DNA of 64,000 nucleotides from Russula earlei. Its lineage: Eukaryota; Basidiomycota; Agaricomycetes; Russulales; Russulaceae. The DNA is taken from assembly GCA_025769875.1 (NCBI GenBank), contig JAGFNK010000195.1, positions 25,028 to 89,027 on the forward strand, in the 5' to 3' direction. Below the pieces are notes generated by a model that did not search any database, was not told where the DNA came from, and saw only the letters and a list, made by a program, of their open reading frames with translations. The position numbers were made by a program, and so were the translations under genes. This document shows, one piece after another, positions 56,743 to 64,000 of this stretch (positions within the stretch are counted from its first letter, which is position 1; each line of letters opens with the position of its first letter).

Positions 56743-57431
56743 TCAATCCTGTGAAGTCCTGGAGTCAGAGCAGCGATGAGTCATAGCAATAGGTGGGAGT
56801 GGAGGGGGGACATACGGTACATCCTGCTCAGATTCGCAGTCAATGGCAATGACGTCCCGCTCTGCATGACATAGTGGGGTTGAGGAGTCTTGATGAGCGA
56901 TGGTCGCGAGGCGCAGGCGTTTATGCTGTCCGGATGAGCATGATGGGGAGGCGGGAGTGCAGCCCACAGTCTTGCGTGGCTGATCGACTGGCACGATCCA
57001 CAAGGGCGCGCTGTAGTTCGTTGCGCGCGTCGAGGCTCTCCTTCAGCTTCGTTCGTGCATTTCCGAGTTCCTGACGCAGCGCCGCGAGCTCTTCGAGGAA
57101 GTCGTCCCGCTCCTGTTCGAGACGATCAATCCTTCCCTGGAAAGGACGAGAAGCGGCAGCGGTCATGGGCTTGATATGCAGAGTCCAGCGACTTTTCTTC
57201 TTCAGACTTTTCTTCGTCATCCATTGTAGCTGCGAGGTGATGCTCCTGCCACCTCTGGCAAGGAATGCAGTGGGACGGATGTGTGATGACGCGCAGCCTT
57301 TCGTTGTATCTCCAAGTCCAAGTCAAAGGCTTATGATGATAAGTCTTTTGGCCGCTTCTGCCAAACGGGGACCATGACGCGGACATAAAACCACCGCGTC
57401 TGTGAACAAGAATTTCTTTGGCTTCGGACAT
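56743..57431 (-). pseudogene. Broken paralogue of the 55187 coiled-coil gene
   Basis: The order of segments equals that of the gene at 55187-55648: WRYNERLRVITHPSHCIPCQ (C-x2-C), a charged linker, FQGRIDRLEQERDDFLEELA (coiled coil), then SPSCSSGQHKRLRLATIAHQ and IAIDCESEQDV. The pieces lie in three different frames, with shifts near 57160 and 57000, so the gene is not translatable as one protein unless unseen introns repair it. The N-terminus (MSEAKEILVHRRGG) has no H3-like sequence. This points to an old tandem duplication with decay of one copy. Confidence 0.66.
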
Positions 57432-57883
57432 GTCTGAGAAGGGACCTCGAAATGGAGAGCTGCGAGGAGATGTGAACGAAAAAACGGTGGGGGCAGGGAT
57501 TTACGTATTGAGCTCCCGCCCGCTCATATGTTCCTGCCACGCTTTCTGAGTTATGCACTCGAGCCGAATAGAATTGAGTGAGCCGAGCCACTGATTGGCT
57601 CGTGGCTAAGTGGGCTAGTTAGCCGCTCGAGCCCGCTCGAGCCACGGGCTCAGATCCAAATCAGGCAGGGGCAGTCGTCGCAACGGGGCAGTCTTCCCTG
57701 CGTATGATAAGATCTAAGCAAGATAATCGAAACGAGCTGCCAGATAATAAAATTCGCATTGGTCGATCTGACATAGGCCAAAGGTAGGTGTGCGATGACT
57801 TCCAGACTAATAAGTCTGTTGCAATACAGCAAAGCTCTTGCCAGTCAATTGGCTGATTGAGCGGGCGATTAGAATCATGGACT
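57432..57883. other. No gene; inverted GCTCGAGC-rich patch
   Basis: Between 57590 and 57660 GCTCGTGGC, CCGCTCGAGCCCGCTCGAGCC and ACGGGCTCAG form overlapping inverted repeats, resembling the subterminal region of a hAT-type element. A matching opposite end was not found. Elsewhere short frames only. Confidence 0.35.
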
Positions 57884-58580
57884 CTAGGAGTTGCCAGCAT
57901 ACACACCTCTACCTTTGCCCTTGGCAGCAGCTGCAAGCTCCTTATCCTTATCCTGCTGATTCTTTCTGGCTTTCTGGGCGCTGTTCTTCAAATAGACACG
58001 TAGATAGTCATGTACTACCCAGTTGTTCTCAAACTTGAGGAGTATTGGAAATTCTGTGGAAGCCTGCCTGACATGATCAATTTTACATTGAACAATTGAC
58101 AAAATATCGCACCAGTTCACAGAGAAGCATAAGTTTGTCCTTGATTTGAAGGGAATATGGAACTGATGTGTCCAAATATGTGTCTGCCAGAGAGCATACT
58201 CTCTCCTGAAAAGATTTGAGCATGATAATTGCGCCCTGCACAAGTTGGTTATACTCTAATTTTAGGGTAGAGTCCACTTTCCCATCCGTGCTCTTGCTCA
58301 AGGACATTCTTGAGTGCGTATCCCCCACGTCCGACTGCGAACTGACCTCTCCTGAGGGCTTGGGTATGAGTGGTGAAGATGGCGTTGTTGGCGTCAGTGG
58401 CGATGGAGGTGCGGAGATGGACATTCCACTGGCGTGACTATTTTCCGATGTCGGGAACACATGCATCATGGCATGAGGCAGTGGAGGAACCAACTCTGGA
58501 CTGAATCGGCATCTCATTGTTCCCGGCGAGAAGTGAGGGAGGAAGCGGCGATGATGGCAGCGAGGACGTATGCAAGGCAT
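57884..58580 (-). CDS. Hypothetical protein
   Basis: Two exons (58580-58113 and 58063-57884) with a 49-nt intron (GTGCGA...GGCAG) give 215 aa. The N-terminal half is Pro/Ser-rich (PPSPLTPTTPSSPLIPKPSG) and probably disordered. The C-terminal part has EFPILLKFENNWVVHDYLRV, of a type I recall from many uncharacterised basidiomycete proteins near transposons, followed by a Lys/Gln/Ala-rich tail (NSAQKARKNQQDKDKELA). No catalytic motif. It lies about 600 bp from a CACTA-like transposase and reads away from it, so it could be a cargo or accessory gene of that element. Confidence 0.5.
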
Positions 58581-59150
58581 GGGGAAAGATAGTAATTAAT
58601 GTGAGAAGTACTGATATTTTAAATAGCGTCGCCTACCTGGTTTGTTGTTGAAGCTCAGAAATACAACCACTCACTGAAGAACAAGGGACAAAACGTAATG
58701 CAATAGAAGTGTTGTAGGGCTGCGATGATCCCTGGTTACTGGTCATTTGTTAGAGAGAATAAGAAAAGAAAATGAGCGTCAAGAGGATAAAGAGGAAACA
58801 ATGAAGCCCATTAGGGTACATGACATGCAGAACTGAGACCCATGAAACAAGATCGCCACGAAAATTGATGTACAAGGCGTCAATTCGTTCAAGAAGGGAT
58901 AGCGCTGAGGAACGGCTTCATATTTGGCAGTTAAAACCCACCATACGGAGGTGCATTACACCATAGAATCGCCATCATGCCTGCCTGCTACTGTGCTTAC
59001 TTTGGCTGCAACGGCAAACTTGTCGACAATAAGACCAAAAAGCGTCATGGGGAATTTGATGCCTCACAATCTTATCACAATCTTAATAAGGCATGCCGTC
59101 AACTTTGATATTCCTTATGTAGCATGTCTGATTAAACTTGTGACAGCCCA

Positions 59151-62100
59151 ATGCGAACACAGATCATCGCATATGCGTCCAGAATGACCCGTTTGAACAA
59201 TCCAAAACAATTTCTGGATCATCGCCACACATTGACGAGTCGGGGACCACACGCAATGTGGGATCACAGCCAGGGGCATGCGAGATGCCGTCAAATTAGC
59301 ACCCCAGGACGAATATCACTTATGACTTCTGACCCCAAAACACTGAATTCCTTGGTTGAGCTGGAGAAGAGGGCCATTTCTCAAAGCCAGGCCACGCTGT
59401 CATTGAAAAGTCAAGCCCTGGCATCACCACCTACCAGAGCATTGCTTAACGTGATCAAAATGCACCGAACAAACATGGAGACAACGTTGGCGGCCATCAA
59501 TACGCTCTGGTTTCCAGTCGGTTCACTAGGAATGACCATGAAGGAAGGCCTGAAGATGTACTTACAGAAGAATATTGAGGACGATGAACGACTTGAAAGG
59601 AGTACTCCTTGCTGACACAGGCAAGTTGGTCTCAACACTGGAGGATAATTGGTGCAGAACCGCCGAGTGAGGATCTCAGCTGTGGACATACGCACACACT
59701 GACGTTAGCAACAGATGAATTCATTCGCAGCTTGGCAGAATGTGACTCACTCCTACTGCGAAGTCTGTTTGAACTGCTTGTCCAGGACACTCTGGACCAC
59801 TCAACTCGAAAGTTGAGCAACATCAGACTCAAATCACTTAAGGAGGTCTTCAGAAAGTCAAGGGCCAGCTTGTCAAATACCGGACAGCAGATCCTCCGAA
59901 CCTTTCCAAGCGACATCAGGGTTGCTCGGAAATTGCTTGGAGTCCCGAAGACTATCACGTACGCATGCTGCCCAGCATGTAGCTCCACGTATCCTTCACA
60001 AGATGAAGATGGAATCGCAGTTTATCCATATGATTGCACCAGCGAGCCAGTGTCAAGTTCGAGGTAGATTTGACCTCCTCAGAGTGGGGTCAACACCGGA
60101 TGGGAAGAGCATTGGCGTACCTAAGCGTCCCTTCGTTATGCAAGACTTCCATGACTTTGTAGCACGCCTGTTGTCCAGACCGGGGGTAGAGGCTGCGCTT
60201 AAACGATCTCGAGAGCAGCGTGCGCACTGGGACTGTCGATGATATCATCATCGCAGATGGCGTCAGGGCACTCAAGGGCCAGACGGCATACCTTTCCTCT
60301 CTGGTGGACAACATGAGACTTCGCCTATTGTGGTGTCTCTCCAGTGGATTTCTTCAACCCATATCATAATAAGATCGCTGGGAAGGTCGCGTCTGTGGGT
60401 TCCATAGTCCTGTCCTGCCTCCTATTGCCACCAGACATGCGGCATAAACACGAAAAACCTCTGCCTTGTTGGCATCATCCCTGGGCCTCGCGAGCCTTCA
60501 GGCGAGGAATTGACCAGTTCTTATGTCCCCCTCCCTCGTCGAAGTCATGAAGGAATCCTGGGCACATGGAGAAATATACAAGACGCACGATTATCCTTAT
60601 GGCCGACTTGTCCGCTCAGCAATCAGCCCTCTCAGTAATGACCTGCCAATGGCTCGGAAGATCATGGGTATTTCAAACTTCATTGATAGGAATACCGCAA
60701 AAGAGGAGGATCCGGACTCATGGAGCATGCGCACTATTCAGGAGGTTCAAGACGATGCCCAGAAATGGCGGAATGCACTGTCACAGAAGGAACGGAAGCG
60801 GCTATACAGCAAAACTGGCGTGCGTCACTCAGTCCTGATGGAACTAGAATACTGGGACCCTACCACCATGGTCCCTGTGGACTGCATGCACCTCTTCTTC
60901 ATTCGGCTTATTGCAATACCATGCACGAACAGTGCTCAGGGATGGACTCGGCAGGAACATTGCAAGCCAAAACTCGTGAAGGCAACGTCAGACTTAGAAG
61001 CCACAAGAAAGATGCTACTGCATACCAGGCCCGAGTCTGTTGATCTGACAGACGTTATCGGTTTGACGTGCTGAAGGTCCTTTGTGATGAAAGGGGGCGC
61101 ATTGGCGTGAAGCAGTCTGGTGAGGCCTGTAAAGAAGATCTAATCAAGTGCATTAAGGTATGAGACATACTCGTATCTCACTACATATGCTCATATGGGG
61201 GAGTGATTTAGGAATCCCTCTCAAATCGGGTGAGCTCTTCTGTCTCGGACATCGTTGGCGAAGGCATTCATAAAGGAGATCGCTAAAGGACAGAGGGGTT
61301 TGAAGACATTGCAAGGAGTGGGGGATTTCTCCGAACGACTTGAAGGTTATTCGGGATGACATAGTGGCTACTACATGCCCTCGCTGGCACGCGGCCCCTC
61401 CTACTAATTTAGGGCAGGTATCACATGGTAAGCTGAAGGCTGATGAATGGAGATCGTGCTTCGAGTTCGACATACCAGTGTCGCTGCTTCGAAATCGAGA
61501 CACTGCGACATGCATCAGGGGCAGCAGGTGGACAAATACAGGGCGAAAACTGGTGCAGAGTACTTTCCTACTCGCCACTTGCGATCAGATGGGCAACGTC
61601 TCAACATATATCAGCCAAGCACATCGAAGAATATAAGAAGACCATGAAAAATTACCTTAAAATGCTGAGGGAGCTCCGACCCCACCCAGCGTTTCCTGCC
61701 CCCAACCATCTCAATGCCCTCCTTGTTGGCAATTACCTTCGTTTATATGGCCCTGTTCAGGGCTGGTGGATGTTTCCGTTCGAAAGGGTCATAGGTGATT
61801 TGCAGCGCTCAAACACGAACAATAAGCCAGGTACGTGAGACTCCTTTCCTCCGTTGCAACACACTTACGAGAAACAAAGGCGAAATGGAGAAGGGTATGT
61901 TTGCGGCCTTCTCTGCCAAGTCGACCATGCAGGCAACTATTCAACGTTTACGCTGTCTGGATGCATGGAAAGATAGCATCGCAATCAGGGAACGTCCATT
62001 CGGCAGTAAGAAAACAGGTACGCACTCGACTAAGATACTTTGGGACAGGGAGATGACAGCCGCATAGATGAATCCTCGAAGGTGGCTACACCGAGATTAA

Positions 62101-62672
62101 GGCCACTAAGTGACGTTATTAACGATGCAATGAACAAGTACAAGAGCAATCTGCAATGTGAATTGGGGAATTTTCAGGATGGAGTCAACTTCCAGGACAG
62201 GGTGACAATTTACGGCCTGTGAATTTATGACTTATCGCACGTCAAAGAGACATGGTGTCATTTTCTTCCAAGACATGGGTAGTGCTAATTCCCTGGTTCC
62301 GGGAATCGTCCGCGCAATATTCCTTATACAGGATAGCGAAGAAAAAGCTATTCCTAGCTGTTCACCGCTATCTTGCGCCTCCTGACATCTCTTCCGAACC
62401 CTTTCGCACGTTACCCAGATTTTCGGTGCAAATCTGTGGTCATCGGAGACACAGAAAGAAGTAACGATAGTGCCAGGAAATCGCGACATCTACCATGCTA
62501 TTTACCGAGACTGGGACCACCAGATCCTGGTGATGAAACCGCTGACCCGAGGTCAGTCATGTCATCTTGATTGGAAATCACAACTGACCATTAGTTTTCA
62601 GGACTTTGACGGGCCTCAGCGCCATTCGAGACAAGCGCTGCAGATCCCTCTAGTTCTTGACACTCGGATGTA
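59151..62672 (+). pseudogene. CACTA/Tnp2-like transposase, decayed
   Basis: Recognisable segments run in order on one strand but in several frames with stops: LVELEKRAISQSQATLSLK (59355), TDEFIRSLAECDSLLLRSL (59714), KLLGVPKTITYACCPACSST (59931, zinc-like C-x2-C), FFNPYHNKIAGKVASVGS (60348), YPYGRLVRSAISPLSNDLP and KIMGISNFI (60600-60675), MELEYWDPTTMVPVDCMHLF (60838, with the acidic D-x-MH motif), SHGKLKADEWRS (61426), HLNALLVGNYLRLYGPVQGW (61707) and FPFERVIGDLQRSNTNN (61770). This order matches large agaricomycete transposases related to Tnp2 of CACTA elements. Terminal inverted repeats were not identified, so element borders are unknown. The stops near 60360-60540, among others, show it is inactive. 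Confidence 0.77.
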
Positions 62673-62862
62673 ACTCGGATGTAGTATATCATTTCATATC
62701 AAGTCACCCGACAAATGATGATACGATGCGAATCCTTCATCACCCATATCTATGCCACACATACATTGCCCGCATCACATAGAACCTGTAAGGTACTGGT
62801 AAGTATGGAAGACACAAGAGGGAAAATCGCAATCTAACCATGCTTGGACCAGAAATTTCGTC

Positions 62863-64000
62863 CTATATCTGCCCCATGTAGTCGCTTTCGTAGGGGGCCT
62901 AAGTACAGATGTGAAGCTTCTGATAATACATGAAATGATAACTCACCAGGATGGGAAGAGGGAACTCTGCCTTTACAAGCTTCTGAAAGTGGGGAGGACT
63001 TTTCGGCAACCACTGTGGGTTGTAAAAGTTCAATGGAAGACCTGGCAGCGGCGCACGCTTGCTGACACTTTTGGCCTTCGCAATGCGTTTGAAAGACCGG
63101 TTTCCACGTGAGGGGCAGAGAGACAATGGATATGATTCCACCGCTGCCCATATGTCGGCCATGGCAGGATTCAGAAAACCCATATCAAGACGCCGGAGGG
63201 TCTTAAAGCGTGAGTCTCGATTCGAATGGTTTGAATCGTCGTCGGTCTCATCATCACTTGTACCCCGAGGGCCAAGGGCGTCCAGCAATATGCCCACACG
63301 CTTCCATGTTTCTGAGTCTCTATGGCTGTTAAACTCACATATCTTCCTCCTTCTGTAGTACGTCTATGGAAAGGTCAGTGAAAGGTGCGACGCGCCGATG
63401 AGAAGACAAACCTCCTGCCGCCTTTGATACATCCGGGCGACCTTATCTGTATATGGGCGCTTTCCTGTCCGGCAAATGTACTGCGTGCGATATAGCTTGC
63501 TCTGGCACCTCTTCCTTACATTATCCTCGGTCATCTGCGTCCAATTGTGCTGGACGGGCTGATATGCTCCCTTTTTGACGTCCGTGATAAAAGCTGTCGT
63601 GAGCAGGTCAACCACCTCCTTGTTCCATTTTCCCTTGAAGGTCTGTGTCAAGGAAACACGAGGAGCGTCGGGATTCGGGCCACCAACACCATACTGTTCG
63701 AACGCATCAACCATTCGCTTGTCGGGTTCGTCAGGGAAGAAATCCCTTCTTGCAAGAGCACCTTTGTTATCCAGGAACTTGCGCATTGCCTCCTAGGAGA
63801 GAGACGTCAGTAGCAACAATGAATGGGAGGTAGAACTACATACATCCACAAGTTTGTTCTGGTTTGCACGAGGAGTCTTCTTCTTACCGCGTGGGGCTGC
63901 AAAAGTGATGACAACAAAAGGTCATAGAGCCGGGAAACACATACGTTGGAAAGGCTTGGGAACGCCCGTGTCCAATTCGTTTCCGGTGGTACCTGGATCT
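62863..64000 (-). CDS. Conserved unknown protein, 5' end outside window
   Basis: Exons from the C-terminus: 62863-62898, 62947-63363, 63412-63792, 63844-63896 and a partial one from 63945 past the window edge. All joins are in phase, with 48-51-nt introns. Over 300 residues are read without a stop. Segments: a basic stretch PRGKKKTPRANQNKLVD, RRDFFPDEPDKRMVDAF, FKGKWNKEVVDLL, RKRCQSKLYRTQYICRTGKR, WKRVGILLDALGPRGTSDDE, TLRRLDMGFLNPAMADIW, and the end YESDYMGQI. I recall the middle part from many uncharacterised basidiomycete proteins; no function is known. It lies directly after the CACTA-like remnant, but has no transposase motif. Confidence 0.72.

Overview
The window looks like a chromosome segment of a basidiomycete fungus, most likely an Agaricomycete. 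Genes have many short introns (about 40-72 nt). Several families are typical of that group: a FunK1 kinase, fungal NLRs with ankyrin or WD40 repeats, a Plavaka transposase with a DUF6532 partner, and an F-box protein. No bacterial-type operon, tRNA, rRNA or CRISPR array was seen. The species cannot be named from the sequence alone.

The left third (1-16 kb) is almost all mobile DNA. It holds solo LTRs with perfect 5-bp target duplications, a 408-bp foldback element, one end of a hAT element, and a Ty3-type pol gene whose reverse transcriptase is cut by a 5.1-kb LTR-bounded insertion. Low-complexity and tandemly duplicated DNA fills most of the rest. The next part (16.5-25.7 kb) carries a small kinase-fold gene whose catalytic residues are replaced, a long gene-poor stretch, and a many-exon NLR (Goodbye-like N-terminus, NACHT, about eleven ankyrin repeats) with an 88-bp tandem duplication just upstream. 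From 27.7 to 34 kb there is a nest of inverted repeats with a second foldback element, a second solo LTR, and a decayed Zn2Cys6-class transcription factor gene.

The centre (34.5-45.3 kb) is the most informative. A WD40-type NLR gene has lost its NACHT core by deletion. It is then split inside its WD40 array by a 7.58-kb Plavaka element bounded by a TA duplication. That element carries a decayed transposase and, in divergent orientation, a DUF6532-type gene. Its transposase is in turn interrupted by a 1,235-bp hAT element with a perfect 8-bp target duplication. Removing each insertion in order restores reading frame at both sites, so the order of events can be read directly.

The right part (47-58.6 kb) is richer in intact genes: a 739-aa FunK1 kinase, an F-box protein, a SAP-domain nuclear protein with a GC-AG intron, a Reb1-like tandem Myb protein, and two related coiled-coil genes. 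One of those two is intact and begins with the same residues as the histone H3 tail. Dispersed copies of one short repeat family lie between these genes. The window ends with a decayed CACTA/Tnp2-like transposase and the 3' part of a conserved unknown gene. Kinases, F-box proteins and NLRs beside decaying transposons suggest a fast-evolving accessory region; shared function among them is inference only.
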